Assembly (NCBI RefSeq): GCF_038096165.1
Contig: NZ_CP151076.1
Location: 3,965,501-4,029,500 of the forward strand
DNA from: Pseudomonas sp. G.S.17
GTDB lineage: Bacteria; Pseudomonadota; Gammaproteobacteria; Pseudomonadales; Pseudomonadaceae
Direction: 5' to 3'
Length of the DNA: 64,000 bases
Of the stretch, positions 49,540-59,345 are shown piece by piece. Made by a program: the position numbers and the translations under genes. Positions within the stretch are counted from its first letter, which is position 1. The number at the start of each line of letters is the position of its first letter. A model generated the notes under the pieces. The model was not told the DNA's origin. It did not search any database and saw only the letters and a program-made list of their open reading frames with translations.

Positions 49540-49908
49540 TCAGATACCCCAAAGAATCTGCACGCCCCAGACGAAGTAAGCGAACATCGCAACGCCGCAG
49601 ACCGCCTGGAAAAGGAAACGGATCGCAGTCGCCGGCTTGCCCAGCGCCATAGGCGTCAGGTAGTCGGTCGCAATGGTCCACATGCCGACCCAGGCGTGAG
49701 CGCCCAGGGCAACGAGGGCCAGCAGACTGAAGATACGCATCCCGTTATGCGCGAACAGACCATGCCATTGGGCATAGCTCAGACCTGGGTGCGCGATGAT
49801 GTATCCGATCAGGAAAATGAAATAAGCCGCGAGCACGACCGCAGATACGCGCTGCGCCATCCAGTCATAGAGGCCCGAACGCGACAGGTTAGTGACGTTG
49901 GTTACCAT
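49540..49908 (-). CDS. sdhD: Succinate dehydrogenase membrane anchor SdhD
   Basis: A 122-residue protein with three membrane helices and the heme/quinone-side segment GLYDWMAQRVSAVVLAAYFI; the His in LGAHAWVGMW is the likely heme b ligand. With SdhC it anchors the complex and binds ubiquinone. ATG 49908 follows GGGAG and overlaps the sdhC stop. Confidence 0.96.
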   Translation of the reverse strand: MVTNVTNLSRSGLYDWMAQRVSAVVLAAYFIFLIGYIIAHPGLSYAQWHGLFAHNGMRIFSLLALVALGAHAWVGMWTIATDYLTPMALGKPATAIRFLFQAVCGVAMFAYFVWGVQILWGI

Positions 49909-50288
49909 ATCCAAACTCCCGCCAGAACGATCAGCACCGCAGACACGGCGATAACGATTTTCGAGCCCAGCTTGCCGCCTTCCAGCGTTTCACCGACTCC
50001 CATGTCCATAACCAGGTGGCGAATACCGGCCACGAGGTGATACAGCAAGGCGGAGAACAGACCCCAGGCGACGAACTTGGCCAGCGGACTGGTCATGCAT
50101 GCCTTCACCTCGTCAAAACCCTCTTGCGAACCCAGCGATTTGCTCAATGCCCAAAGCATGATTGCAAGACCGAGGAAGAGAATGATGCCGGAAACACGAT
50201 GAAGAAATGACGTAACGCCGGTGATGGGGAGTTTGATGGTCCTTAGATCTAGGTTTACAGGTCGTTGGCTATTCACGGCTTTTTTCAC
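49902..50288 (-). CDS. sdhC: Succinate dehydrogenase cytochrome b556 subunit SdhC
   Basis: A 128-residue protein with three membrane helices. The family signature region (RPVNLDLRTIKLPITGVTSF followed by LHRVSGIILFLGLAIM) and the heme-binding His in LYHLVAGIRHLVMDMG are present. It starts at a GTG (50288) preceded by AGGGGCT. It is the first gene of sdhCDAB and shares a 350-bp divergent promoter region with gltA. Confidence 0.97.
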   Translation of the reverse strand: MKKAVNSQRPVNLDLRTIKLPITGVTSFLHRVSGIILFLGLAIMLWALSKSLGSQEGFDEVKACMTSPLAKFVAWGLFSALLYHLVAGIRHLVMDMGVGETLEGGKLGSKIVIAVSAVLIVLAGVWIW

Positions 50289-50410
50289 ACTGAAGAGCCC
50301 CTAACAATCAGGGCAAGTTGTTGGGAAGTGCACTGGTCAGGTACCCACTACCCAGGAAGTGACGACCCCCAGCAAAACAGGCCCTAAAAGCCCCTGGCGG
50401 TCGGACGCCG

Positions 50411-50439
50411 AGTATAGACAGTTAGGTCGCTAATGACAA
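50411..50439 (-). promoter_or_regulatory. Sigma-70 type promoter of sdhCDAB
   Basis: On the minus strand TTGTCA (50439-50434), a 17-bp spacer and TATACT (50416-50411) match the consensus well. The resulting leader would be about 115 bases. Confidence 0.7.
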
Positions 50440-50554
50440 CGCGAAGACCTACCGCTAATAGCGGATTGCTTTAGTAGGATAAAAGGCGTAAACGGCAGGT
50501 ATTTTCGAGGAAAAAGTAGCCCTGTAAGCCTTCTGGAACACGACTTTAGGCAAA

Positions 50555-50582
50555 TTGACTTTAGAATTTATCTCACTATAGT
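50555..50582 (+). promoter_or_regulatory. Sigma-70 type promoter of gltA
   Basis: TTGACT (50555-50560), a 16-bp spacer and TATAGT (50577-50582) lie about 60 bp before the gltA start, divergent from and about 115 bp away from the sdh promoter. Confidence 0.7.
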
Positions 50583-50640
50583 GGTGCGGGCCCTGCGTGG
50601 GGGGTCTGTCTGATGATTTGAAGCATAAATAGGAGGCCAC

Positions 50641-51930
50641 ATGGCTGACAAAAAAGCGCAGTTGATCATCGAGGGCGCAGCGCCCGTCGAGCTGCCCATT
50701 CTGACCGGCACCGTAGGTCCCGATGTAATCGACGTACGCGGTCTTACCGCCACCGGCCGCTTCACATTTGACCCTGGTTTCATGTCGACCGCCTCTTGCG
50801 AGTCGAAAATCACCTATATCGATGGTGACAACGGTATCTTGCTGCACCGGGGCTATCCGATCGAGCAACTCGCCGATCAGTCCGACTATCTGGAAACCTG
50901 CTACCTGCTGCTCAATGGCGAACTGCCAACTGCCGAGCAGAAGGCCCAGTTCGTGGTAATCGTCAAGAACCACACCATGGTTCACGAGCAGTTGAAGACC
51001 TTTTTCAACGGCTTCCGTCGCGACGCCCACCCGATGGCCGTCATGTGCGGCGTAGTCGGCGCCCTGTCGGCGTTCTATCACGACTCTCTGGACATCAACA
51101 ATCCACAGCACCGTGAAATTTCGGCGATCCGTCTGGTCGCGAAAATGCCGACCCTCGCGGCAATGGTTTACAAGTACTCCATGGGCCAACCCATGATGTA
51201 CCCGCGCAATGACCTGAGCTACGCGGAAAACTTCCTGCACATGATGTTCAACACCCCGTGCGAGATCAAACCGATCAGCCCGGTATTGGCCAAGGCGATG
51301 GACAAGATTTTCATCCTCCATGCCGATCATGAACAGAATGCCTCGACGTCCACCGTACGGATGGCAGGTTCCTCGGGTGCCAACCCGTTCGCCTGTATCG
51401 CAGCCGGTATCGCTGCGCTCTGGGGTCCGGCTCACGGCGGCGCCAACGAAGCGGTGTTGTCCATGCTTGACGAGATTGGCGATGTTTCGAACATCGACAA
51501 GTTCATCGCCAAGGCCAAGGACAAGAACGATCCGTTCAAGCTCATGGGCTTCGGTCACCGGGTTTACAAGAACCGCGACCCTCGTGCCACTGTGATGAAG
51601 CAGACTTGCGACGAAGTCCTCAAGGAACTGGGCATTACCAATGACCCACAACTTGAACTGGCCATGCGTCTGGAAGAGATCGCCCTGACCGACCCGTACT
51701 TCATCGAACGCTCGCTGTATCCGAACGTCGACTTCTACTCGGGCATCATCCTCAAGGCTATCGGCATCCCGACCAGCATGTTCACCGTGATCTTCGCCCT
51801 GGCGCGGACCGTCGGCTGGATTTCGCACTGGAAGGAAATGCTTTCCAGCCCGTACAAGATTGGCCGTCCGCGCCAGCTGTACACCGGCTACGTATCCCGC
51901 GATATCGTGCCTCTGGAAGAACGCAAGTAA
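50641..51930 (+). CDS. gltA: Citrate synthase (type II)
   Basis: A 429-residue citrate synthase with the active-site histidines in [15 protein letters not shown] and [14 protein letters not shown] and the catalytic Asp in the C-terminal VDFYSG segment. The length and N-terminal domain fit the hexameric, NADH-sensitive type II enzyme of Gram-negatives. It condenses oxaloacetate and acetyl-CoA. A strong AGGAGG site precedes the ATG and a clear terminator follows. Confidence 0.98.
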   Translation: MADKKAQLIIEGAAPVELPILTGTVGPDVIDVRGLTATGRFTFDPGFMSTASCESKITYIDGDNGILLHRGYPIEQLADQSDYLETCYLLLNGELPTAEQKAQFVVIVKNHTMVHEQLKTFFNGFRRDAHPMAVMCGVVGALSAFYHDSLDINNPQHREISAIRLVAKMPTLAAMVYKYSMGQPMMYPRNDLSYAENFLHMMFNTPCEIKPISPVLAKAMDKIFILHADHEQNASTSTVRMAGSSGANPFACIAAGIAALWGPAHGGANEAVLSMLDEIGDVSNIDKFIAKAKDKNDPFKLMGFGHRVYKNRDPRATVMKQTCDEVLKELGITNDPQLELAMRLEEIALTDPYFIERSLYPNVDFYSGIILKAIGIPTSMFTVIFALARTVGWISHWKEMLSSPYKIGRPRQLYTGYVSRDIVPLEERK

Positions 51931-51945
51931 GCGCATTGCCGAAAG

Positions 51946-51975
51946 TAAAAAAGGGCTGCCATTGGCAGCCCTTTT
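51946..51975 (+). terminator. Rho-independent terminator of gltA
   Basis: AAGGGCTGCC-ATT-GGCAGCCCTTTTT, with an A-run before the stem, starts 15 bp past the gltA stop; it could also work in reverse for the convergent START-domain gene. Confidence 0.93.
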
Positions 51976-52005
51976 TGCATGTGCGCTCTCGCCAATAAAT
52001 TCAGA

Positions 52006-52614
52006 TCATTTCTTCTCTGCGCGATCCTTCAGCGCCTTCAAGGTATTGAAGGGCGCATCGACTACGAACTTGTTTGCCAGCCATGAAGGCACGCTACCAC
52101 CCGGCTCGGTGTGGACCTGATAAGTGACTTGCGTCCTGTCAGCGCTCAGCGGCAGAAATTTCCAGAAACCTTCGACCTGAGCAACACGCACGAAGCCTTG
52201 CTCCTCGGGGATGTACTTGGGTTGCCCTTGCAGTTTGCGGGTCAGGCTGCCATCCGCGCCCTGCTCTGTCGTCACTTCGAGCACTGAGTCGCGTGGCGTC
52301 ACCGGCCACGGCGTATTGAACTGGGTGTAGGTCCAGGCCTTGTTACCCTCATGTTTGAGCAGCTTCTGCGATTTGCATTCGTGAACCCAGGCACAGGCAC
52401 CGGCCACGTCTTCCTGCAACCCGCGCAGCTTGGCGATGCTGGCATTGATCACAGTCTCGCCGCGATAGGCCTTGTATTTGGAGCCCGCCACGTCAGTCAG
52501 GGAGACCTTGATCCCGCCCTCGTCCTTGGCGACTTGCCAGTCTTCAGCCTGGGCAGTTGCTGCCATCAGCACCGTAAATCCACAGACGACCGCTATTCGA
52601 TGCAGTGAACCCAT
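52006..52614 (-). CDS. Exported START-domain protein
   Basis: A 202-residue protein with a Sec signal peptide (RIAVVCGFTVLMAATAQA, cleavage AQA-ED) and a START/SRPBCC lipid-binding fold: KYKAYRGETVINASI, CAWVHECKSQKLL and the C-terminal helix region WLANKFVVDAPFNTLKALK. It probably binds a hydrophobic ligand in the periplasm; the ligand is unknown. It is convergent with gltA. Confidence 0.9.
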   Translation of the reverse strand: MGSLHRIAVVCGFTVLMAATAQAEDWQVAKDEGGIKVSLTDVAGSKYKAYRGETVINASIAKLRGLQEDVAGACAWVHECKSQKLLKHEGNKAWTYTQFNTPWPVTPRDSVLEVTTEQGADGSLTRKLQGQPKYIPEEQGFVRVAQVEGFWKFLPLSADRTQVTYQVHTEPGGSVPSWLANKFVVDAPFNTLKALKDRAEKK

Positions 52615-52670
52615 TGTTGTATTCCTTATTGTTGGAAATTCGATAAATCACTTCTGCCGAACAGCGTATT

Positions 52671-52928
52671 TCACGCAACTGCTGTCGCCGCCTCCCACCA
52701 ATTGATGATGCGAATCGCGTCAGCCTGATCAACCCCACAGACATCGGCGGCTGCCTTGAACTGGCTGCACACGGCAGGCCGCTCGGGCTTGCCAAACAGG
52801 CCACATAGCGCTTCGACCGATAAATGCAGGCAACGTTCTCCAGCAGGCTTGCCTTCTGGCATGCCCGGAATGGGAGAACTGATGGAAGGAGCGATACAGC
52901 AGGCACCACAACCGGAGCGGCATTCCAT
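52671..52928 (-). CDS. YkgJ-family cysteine cluster protein
   Basis: An 85-residue protein with the N-terminal Cys cluster [11 protein letters not shown] and further Cys residues in GERCLHL, ALCGLF, AVCSQF and DVCGVD, which could bind an Fe-S cluster or zinc. It matches the short YkgJ/UPF0153 family of unknown function. There is no signal peptide. Confidence 0.88.
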   Translation of the reverse strand: MECRSGCGACCIAPSISSPIPGMPEGKPAGERCLHLSVEALCGLFGKPERPAVCSQFKAAADVCGVDQADAIRIINWWEAATAVA

Positions 52929-53032
52929 GACTCATACACTTTGCAAAAATGACGAGCAGATAGTAACCGCTGAAACGACTGTTTGAAAATGATTGGATTC
53001 CGGGAGGTACAAACCGTGCGTGCGAGACACAG

Positions 53033-53752
53033 CTATTGCTTGAAATTGAAGTCCAGCGCGGCACCCTCGACATCACGTCGATTGTCGTTGCGCATCTGCA
53101 ATTGCATTTCGTTGCTCAACAGCCGGCCATTGAGCTGAAACGGCCCGCCACCCGAGGAGCCATCACCAAACATCTGCGGCAGGATCGGCTTGCGCGGCGC
53201 GGAGATCACCGATTTAGGCGGCGTCATCTGCTTGACCAGTTCCGGGGGCAGACTCAGATCCAGCTTGGGCGAGTTCAGATGCGTATCTTTAGTGACTTCC
53301 TTTTTCGCCGTGACGGTTTTCTTGCCCGCCCGCTCGCGCTTGAGGGTAAGCGTGGACTCAGCTTTGGTCTTGACGATGGGAGTGGTGGACGCAGGCGCTT
53401 TGGCGTTGTCGTCCTTGGGCAATGCGGCCTGGGTATTCTCGGGGGTCTTCGCAGCGTTCGACGCACCACCCTTGGTGACGACTACCGGCACCACTCCAAC
53501 GTTGGGTTTCAACTCATGCACCGCCGGCCGCGACGGTTCGGCCGGCGACACCGTCGCTTCGACGACCTTGGACGCAGGCTCGACGATAGCCGCCGGAACT
53601 TCAAGAGCCGGAGTCAAATTCGGGGTCAGGACAGCAGGCGTTTCGACTTTCTTTTCGGCAGCCACTTTCGGCTTGGGCGCAGCAGCGTCCTGAGAATCGC
53701 AGGCACTCAGCAAAAAAATGATCAACAATCCGACACAGCGAAAGGCATTCAT
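53033..53752 (-). CDS. Lys/Pro/Ala-rich lipoprotein, hypothetical
   Basis: A 239-residue protein with a lipoprotein signal (FRCVGLLIIFLLSAC, lipobox LSAC) followed by a long low-complexity region rich in Lys, Pro, Ala, Val and Thr, and a short ordered C-terminal part (PILPQMFGDGSSGGGPFQLN then GRLLSNEMQLQMRND). The composition suggests an extended, disordered spacer reaching into the periplasm. No function is recognised. The start is ATG 53752; a TTG two codons up is possible. The ribosome site is weak. Confidence 0.75.
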   Translation of the reverse strand: MNAFRCVGLLIIFLLSACDSQDAAAPKPKVAAEKKVETPAVLTPNLTPALEVPAAIVEPASKVVEATVSPAEPSRPAVHELKPNVGVVPVVVTKGGASNAAKTPENTQAALPKDDNAKAPASTTPIVKTKAESTLTLKRERAGKKTVTAKKEVTKDTHLNSPKLDLSLPPELVKQMTPPKSVISAPRKPILPQMFGDGSSGGGPFQLNGRLLSNEMQLQMRNDNRRDVEGAALDFNFKQ

Positions 53753-53873
53753 AGGCAACGGCAGTCAAGGTTGAGAATCATATGCTGGCCTCTTGACTTG
53801 CCGGTGACAAGCCAAGAGATCCCAACGGACACAATTTGCGACGTTTGCGCGAGCTAGAGCCCTCCACGCGCCT

Positions 53874-55313
53874 TCAATAGGGTTCGACCGCTTCCTGACA
53901 GAGTTGTTTCGCCAACATTCCGAGGGTCATCAAGGCGCGTTCCGCCTCACGATTCCAAGGGACGCCACAGTTAAGGCGAATGCAGTGATTGAATTGTTCT
54001 GTATTGCTGAAGATCAGCCCTGGAGCGATGCTGATGCCCTGCTCAAGCGCCCGAACATGCAGATCCTGGGTATTCACCCTTCCCGGCAAACTAACCCAAA
54101 GGATAAATCCACCGGTTGGACGACTCATTTGCGTGCCTTCGGGGAAAAACTGCTGCACAGCCAACTGAAAGGCGCTGAGGTTCTTGCGGTATTCAAGGCG
54201 AATGAAGCGCAAATGCCGGTCATAACCGCCGTTTTCAAGGTACGCCGCCACACCCATCTGCGTGACGCTGCAGGCTGAGTGAGTGCTGAATGTCTGCAGT
54301 CGCTGAATTTCAGGCTGATACTTGCCGGCAATCATCCAGCCGATACGTACGCCCGGCGACAAAGTCTTGGAAAAACTGGAGCAGTAAATCACCCGTCCCA
54401 GACGATCAAATGCCTTGAGAGCCTTGGTCCGGCCCAGCTCAAACATCAGCTCGCCATAGATATCGTCTTCCACGATCTGGATATCGAAATCGGAAGCGAG
54501 GCGCAGCAGGTGTTTTTGCCGCTCTTCCGGAATGGTCCCGCCCAATGGATTGCTCAGCCGGGAGGTCAGCACCAGCGCCTTGATCGACCACTGGTTCGCC
54601 GCCAACTGCAAGGCTTCCAGGCTAATCCCTGTGGCCGGGTCACTGGGAATTTCAATAACCTTCAGGCCCAACAGATCCGCCAACTGCAACAGGCCGTAAT
54701 AGGTGGGCGACTCGGCGGCGATCAGATCCCCAGGACGCGTCAGAACCCGCAGCGACATTTGCAGGGCATCGACGCAGCCATGGGTGATAACCACTTCAGA
54801 CGGATCGACTACGACCCCAGCATCACGCATTCGGATTGCAACCTGACGGCGCAACGGCTCGAATCCGGGGCTGAACATATAGCTGAAAGCACGCGGGCTG
54901 TGAAAACGGGTGACCTTGGCGATCTGCTGGTGCAAGGCGCGGACCGGCAGATAGTCGACATGCGGCACGGCCGCTCCGAGAGGGAACACGCCTTCGCGCC
55001 GCGATTCGACCAAAACCTGTTGAATGATGCTGCTGCGGGTGACCAGGCCGGGCCGCTCGACACGGGCAATATCAGGCGTCGGCGCAGTGAGCGCGGGCGT
55101 CTGGTGCACGTAATAGCCCGATTGTGGCCGCGCGCGAATCAACCCCTGGTCTTCCAGATTCGCATAGGCCTGCAGAACGGTCGCATGGCTGACGTTAAGC
55201 TGCGAACTCATCTTGCGCACTGACGGAACGCGCTCGCCGGGCTGATAAACCCCACGACGAATGTCTTCGGCCAGTTGCTGGGCGATTCTTTGGTAAAGCA
55301 GAAGATTGGTCAT
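53874..55313 (-). CDS. MocR-type regulator (GntR HTH plus aminotransferase domain)
   Basis: A 479-residue fusion of an N-terminal GntR winged helix (RGVYQPGERVPSVRKMSSQL, SHATVLQAYANLEDQGLI) and a class I/II aminotransferase-like domain with the PLP lysine K316 (SSFSKTLSPGVRIGW). MocR proteins are PLP-binding regulators of vitamin B6, amino-acid or polyamine genes. The controlled gene is unknown; the 206 bp upstream holds no obvious divergent partner. Confidence 0.92.
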   Translation of the reverse strand: MTNLLLYQRIAQQLAEDIRRGVYQPGERVPSVRKMSSQLNVSHATVLQAYANLEDQGLIRARPQSGYYVHQTPALTAPTPDIARVERPGLVTRSSIIQQVLVESRREGVFPLGAAVPHVDYLPVRALHQQIAKVTRFHSPRAFSYMFSPGFEPLRRQVAIRMRDAGVVVDPSEVVITHGCVDALQMSLRVLTRPGDLIAAESPTYYGLLQLADLLGLKVIEIPSDPATGISLEALQLAANQWSIKALVLTSRLSNPLGGTIPEERQKHLLRLASDFDIQIVEDDIYGELMFELGRTKALKAFDRLGRVIYCSSFSKTLSPGVRIGWMIAGKYQPEIQRLQTFSTHSACSVTQMGVAAYLENGGYDRHLRFIRLEYRKNLSAFQLAVQQFFPEGTQMSRPTGGFILWVSLPGRVNTQDLHVRALEQGISIAPGLIFSNTEQFNHCIRLNCGVPWNREAERALMTLGMLAKQLCQEAVEPY

Positions 55314-55485
55314 CGAACGGCCTCAATGCTGCCGGCGACTTATTTTTATAGAAGAAATAAATCGAGTAGTCACCAGAACAGTTCCGAAGTGTACTGGGAC
55401 AGTTTGCTTATCCGCCAGTCCCGAAGCGATTGAATTAAATAATGACCGGGCGTAATGGCCAATTTAAACGCTGAACCGGGCAGAT

Positions 55486-55514
55486 ATCCGCTGCCCGAAT
55501 CTCGGGCAGCGGAT
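55486..55514 (-). terminator. Hairpin after the OmpA-like gene
   Basis: The stem ATCCGCTGCCCGA / TCGGGCAGCGGAT lies just past the stop of the three-gene envelope operon. It has no T-run in the leftward direction, so it may protect the mRNA end as much as terminate. Confidence 0.6.
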
Positions 55515-55519
55515 TTATT

Positions 55520-56335
55520 TCAGCGAGCAGCGCCTAAACGACCGTTGGCGTCGGAAAAAACGATTTCCACACGGCGATTTTGCGCCCTGCCCCGCTCGGA
55601 AGCATTCACTTCGACAGGATACTGAGCTCCATAGCCCTGAACTTCGATGCGCTTGTCATCGATTCCCAGATCAGTCAGCACGTCGGCGACCGATTGAGCC
55701 CGGTCTTTGGACAGTTGCAGGTTAGCTTGTTCGTCGCCGGTGTTATCCGCGTAACCCTCGATGCGTACCACACGATGCGGATTGAGCAGCAGAAACTGCA
55801 CGACCTTGAGTACGGTGCGATTTGCCGAGTTCTTGAGTTCGGCATGCCCGGTATCGAACAGAACATCGCCCAAGGTCATGACCAGGCCGCGCTCGGTCTG
55901 GGTCGTGGCCAGGCTGACGATCTGGTCTTCCAGCCACTTACCCTGCTGTTGGGCGCTGGCCAGCTTGGCTTCACGCAACGCCAGTTGCAGACGCTGGCGG
56001 TCCATCTCCATCTTGGCGAGACGCTCTTGGTTAAGCAGCAGATTGCTGTTTTCCCGCGCTATTTCGCTATAGCGGCTGCTGAGATAGGCGTAATGCGCGA
56101 CATCATCACCGCTGCCCACATAGCTGGAAAGCCGTTCGGCACGGCCGAGCAATTCACCGGCCCGGATCACATCCCTCGGCGCACTGCGCAACACATCGGT
56201 ATCTTCGCGGACCTTCTGAAAATCAGCACCGGCCTGCTGCAATGCCTGCCCGCTGTTCTGATGACCGGCGCAGCCGTAGAGCCCGGCAGATCCCAACAGC
56301 AAACCCAGACTCAACATACGTGGCAGACGATTCAT
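55520..56335 (-). CDS. OmpA-family lipoprotein
   Basis: A 271-residue lipoprotein (signal with lipobox LYGC) with an N-terminal DUF4398-like helical part, a coiled coil at about 90-135 (LLLNQERLAKMEMDRQRLQL) and a C-terminal OmpA domain (DTGHAELKNSAN, RIEGYADNTGDEQANLQLSK, GRAQNRRVEIVF) that should bind peptidoglycan. It probably links outer membrane and cell wall. It overlaps the upstream DUF4398 gene by 4 bp. Confidence 0.92.
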   Translation of the reverse strand: MNRLPRMLSLGLLLGSAGLYGCAGHQNSGQALQQAGADFQKVREDTDVLRSAPRDVIRAGELLGRAERLSSYVGSGDDVAHYAYLSSRYSEIARENSNLLLNQERLAKMEMDRQRLQLALREAKLASAQQQGKWLEDQIVSLATTQTERGLVMTLGDVLFDTGHAELKNSANRTVLKVVQFLLLNPHRVVRIEGYADNTGDEQANLQLSKDRAQSVADVLTDLGIDDKRIEVQGYGAQYPVEVNASERGRAQNRRVEIVFSDANGRLGAAR

Positions 56336-56685
56336 TGGGTCACCCCCAACTGTTTGCGCAAACGATTGAGACGGGTGTTGAGCTGAGTGATTTGTTCCTC
56401 GCTTTTCGCAGTCAGGACTCGCGCCTCTGCCAGCCGTGCATCCAGCTCTGCCTGTTCAGCGTTCATGCGCGCCTGCTTGTAGGATTTGCCAGCCATGTCC
56501 GCACGCACCTGGGCGAGCTTTTCTTCAGCGGTTTGCAGCTCGGGCTGCTCGTCGGTGGCGCCGACGGCCTTGGCCTGCTCGATGGCTTTTTCAGTCAGTT
56601 TCAGTTGTTCGATCGGCGCCGGATCGCTGGCGCAGCCAACGAGCGTGGCGACCGCCAGAGCGGCAAATAATGGGCGAATACTCAC
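56332..56685 (-). CDS. DUF4398 lipoprotein
   Basis: A 117-residue lipoprotein (lipobox VGC, signal FAALAVATLVGC) whose mature part is a two-helix, Ala/Glu/Lys-rich DUF4398 domain with a Leu-rich C-terminal helix (EEQITQLNTRLNRLRKQLGV). It could form a helical hairpin or oligomerise. It is 9 bp after the solute-binding gene and overlaps the OmpA-like gene. The DUF4398 and OmpA-like lipoproteins are probably partners. Confidence 0.88.
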   Translation of the reverse strand: MSIRPLFAALAVATLVGCASDPAPIEQLKLTEKAIEQAKAVGATDEQPELQTAEEKLAQVRADMAGKSYKQARMNAEQAELDARLAEARVLTAKSEEQITQLNTRLNRLRKQLGVTQ

Positions 56686-56694
56686 AAAACATTC

Positions 56695-57525
56695 CTACTT
56701 GTTTGGGGCGCTGACGCTGGCCGGTTGCAGTAGCTGCGCTTTCCAGAGTTCCAGATTACGCGTCACCGCTTCGCCCGACAGGTCGGAGGCGGCCGATTCT
56801 GTCATCTTTTTCGCCAGCTGTCCGCGCAGCCATGAATCGTTGCAGGCCGAATTGAAAGAAAGCGCAAGGTATAGACCGGGCTTGTCGACGGCTGTCGGCT
56901 GGGCAATCAGGTCCTGGGAAAGCCCCAGCGTCTGGACCATCGCCATGCCGGCATAACGCCCGGCAAACACGTAATCCACCTGCCCCACCATCAGCTTTTG
57001 AAACACCTCGGTCAAGCCAGGCAGCCGCTCGACGCGAAGCTGTTCCTTTACCGCTGCACTGAACGGCGATGTCAGGCGGATCCTCTCCGAAGCCGCACCC
57101 TGAAGGCCGGCAAGTTCAGTCAGAGAGCTGAAAGGCTGCACCTGATCACGCCGTTTCCAGAGCATGATGTCGTTGTGGCTGATCGGCGGATGCACGTAGT
57201 CCAGCGAGTCCAGCTCTGCGACATTCAACGGCGCATCCACCAGCAGATCCATGCGCCCGCTGCGCACTTCGTCCACGGCCTGGCTGCGTTTTCCGGCGTA
57301 CAGCAGCTCGACTTTGATGCCAATATCCGTCGCCGCCCGCTTGAGCAAGTCAGCGTTCGCGCCGATCAGATGCTTCGGGTCCTGAGGATCACGCCACAGG
57401 AATGGCGGTGCATCCGGACTGCCGGTGGCGATCAGGCGCTCACATTTTCCTGCGGCAAAAGTCAGGCTCGGGCCGAGCAGCAAGCCCAGAAGAAGCGATG
57501 ACAGCAGCCGCTTGGGCTGACCCAT
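56695..57525 (-). CDS. Periplasmic solute-binding protein, family 3-like
   Basis: A 276-residue protein with a signal peptide (LLSSLLLGLLLGPSLTFA, cleavage near TFA-AG) and an SBP_bac_3 fold: SPDAPPFLWRDP, LIGANADLLKRAATDIGIKV, RSGRMDLLVDAPLN and LMVGQVDYVFAGRYAGM. No permease is nearby. Instead it heads an operon with two envelope lipoproteins, so it may act as a sensor or envelope adaptor rather than in transport. ATG 57525 follows AAGGATGC; an upstream in-frame extension lacks a signal peptide. Confidence 0.88.
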   Translation of the reverse strand: MGQPKRLLSSLLLGLLLGPSLTFAAGKCERLIATGSPDAPPFLWRDPQDPKHLIGANADLLKRAATDIGIKVELLYAGKRSQAVDEVRSGRMDLLVDAPLNVAELDSLDYVHPPISHNDIMLWKRRDQVQPFSSLTELAGLQGAASERIRLTSPFSAAVKEQLRVERLPGLTEVFQKLMVGQVDYVFAGRYAGMAMVQTLGLSQDLIAQPTAVDKPGLYLALSFNSACNDSWLRGQLAKKMTESAASDLSGEAVTRNLELWKAQLLQPASVSAPNK

Positions 57526-57649
57526 GAGAGCATCCTTTTTCAAATCCAATAAAAAACCCGCCTGTCCAAACCGCACAAGCCCGCAGCAACTCGCCGCAGT
57601 ACTCATCCAGCCCGAATAGACGGGTCTCTTTATAAGTGAAGCGTCTGGA

Positions 57650-58579
57650 TTAAACCAGCTTCTCCAGCTCAGGTATTGCTTCGAACAGATCAGCTACCAG
57701 ACCGTAATCGGCCACCTGGAAAATCGGCGCTTCTTCGTCCTTGTTGATCGCAACGATCACCTTGGAGTCTTTCATGCCGGCCAGATGCTGGATCGCGCCA
57801 GAAATACCGACCGCGATGTACAACTGTGGCGCGACGATCTTGCCGGTCTGACCGACCTGCATGTCGTTGGGTACGAAACCTGCGTCGACCGCAGCGCGGG
57901 AAGCGCCGACAGCTGCGCCGAGTTTGTCCGCCAGAGCGTACAGGTGCTTGAAGTTGTCACCGTTCTGCATGCCGCGACCGCCGGAAACGACGATTTTGGC
58001 AGCGGTCAATTCAGGACGATCAGACTTGGCCAGCTCTTCGCCGACAAAACTTGATTTGCCTGCATCGTGAGCAGCGGAAACTGCTTCGACCGTAGCCGAA
58101 CCACCTTCAGCGGCAACCGGATCGAAACCGGTGGAACGCACGGTGATGACTTTTACCGCTGCGGAGGACTGAACCGTCGCAATGGCGTTACCGGCGTAGA
58201 TCGGACGCTTGAAGGTGTCCGGCGATTCTACCGAGATGATTTCGGAGATCTGATCCACATCCAGCTGCGCAGCAACGCGGGGCAGGATGTTTTTGCCGTT
58301 GGAAGTGGCCGCAGCCAGGATGTGGCTGTAACCCGAGGCAAGCTCGACAACCAGCGGCGCGATGTTTTCCGGCAATTGGTGCGCGTAGGCAGCATTGTCA
58401 GCTGAAAGCACTTTACTCACGCCAGCGATCTTTGCCGCGGCTTCGGCAACAGCGCCTGCGCCAAGACCGGCAACCAGCACGTGAATGTCGCCGCCGATTT
58501 TGGCCGCAGCCGCCACGGTGTTCAGGGTGGCCGGAGCCAGCGTCGCGTTGTCGTGTTCGGCGATTACTAGGATAGTCAT
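57650..58579 (-). CDS. etfA: Electron transfer flavoprotein alpha subunit
   Basis: A 309-residue ETF alpha subunit with N-terminal [14 protein letters not shown] and the C-terminal FAD-binding domain ([60 protein letters not shown]). With EtfB it carries electrons from acyl-CoA and other dehydrogenases to ETF-QO. ATG 58579 follows GGAGAGCC. It lies 16 bp after etfB. Confidence 0.98.
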   Translation of the reverse strand: MTILVIAEHDNATLAPATLNTVAAAAKIGGDIHVLVAGLGAGAVAEAAAKIAGVSKVLSADNAAYAHQLPENIAPLVVELASGYSHILAAATSNGKNILPRVAAQLDVDQISEIISVESPDTFKRPIYAGNAIATVQSSAAVKVITVRSTGFDPVAAEGGSATVEAVSAAHDAGKSSFVGEELAKSDRPELTAAKIVVSGGRGMQNGDNFKHLYALADKLGAAVGASRAAVDAGFVPNDMQVGQTGKIVAPQLYIAVGISGAIQHLAGMKDSKVIVAINKDEEAPIFQVADYGLVADLFEAIPELEKLV

Positions 58580-58595
58580 AGTCAGGCTCTCCAAT

Positions 58596-59345
58596 TCAAA
58601 GCACCTTCGCTTCGTTTTTCAGTTTCTCGACCAGTTCAGCAACCGACTTGACCTTGATGCCCGCGCTGCGTGCAGCCGGTGCTTCGACCTTGAGGGTCTT
58701 GGTCGTGGAGACAGTGGAAACACCCAGAGCGTCCGGAGTCAGGACTTCCAGGGGCTTCTTCTTGGCCTTCATGATGTTCGGCAACGACGCATAACGCGGC
58801 TCGTTCAGACGCAGGTCGGTGGTCACGATGGCTGGCAGGCTCAGGGAAACAGTCTGCGCGCCGCCGTCGATTTCACGGGTCACCGCAACCTTGTCGCCGC
58901 TCACTTCGACTTTCGAAGCGAAGGTGCCCTGACCATAACCGCTCAACGCCGCCAGCATCTGGCCGGTCTGGTTGTTATCGCTGTCGATGGCTTGCTTGCC
59001 GAGGATAACCAGCTGTGGCTGTTCCTTGGCAACCACGGCATTGAGCAGCTTGGCCACGGCCAGGGAGTTCAATTCGTCAGCGCATTCAACGAGGATGGCG
59101 CGATCGGCACCCAGAGCCAATGCGGTACGCAGTTGCTCCTGAGCGGTGGTCGGGCCGATGGAAACGACGACGATCTCGGTCGCAACACCTTTTTCTTTCA
59201 GGCGTACGGCTTCTTCCACGGCGATTTCGCAGAAAGGATTCATCGACATTTTGACGTTCGCGAGATCGACGCCGGAGTTGTCCGCTTTGACGCGAACCTT
59301 GACGTTGTAGTCGACCACTCGTTTGACAGCTACAAGAACCTTCAT
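58596..59345 (-). CDS. etfB: Electron transfer flavoprotein beta subunit
   Basis: A 249-residue ETF beta subunit: [20 protein letters not shown], the AMP-binding region ([20 protein letters not shown]) and the recognition-loop region [22 protein letters not shown] 59345 follows GAGGAATCC. The frame stays open a further 117 codons upstream, but that part has no family similarity and crosses the likely promoter, so it was not used. It is divergent from ETF-QO. Confidence 0.98.
   Translation of the reverse strand: MKVLVAVKRVVDYNVKVRVKADNSGVDLANVKMSMNPFCEIAVEEAVRLKEKGVATEIVVVSIGPTTAQEQLRTALALGADRAILVECADELNSLAVAKLLNAVVAKEQPQLVILGKQAIDSDNNQTGQMLAALSGYGQGTFASKVEVSGDKVAVTREIDGGAQTVSLSLPAIVTTDLRLNEPRYASLPNIMKAKKKPLEVLTPDALGVSTVSTTKTLKVEAPAARSAGIKVKSVAELVEKLKNEAKVL

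Noticed and set aside
47863..50040. 725-codon open frame antisense to sdhA and sdhD
   Set aside because: Shadow frame spanning several real genes.
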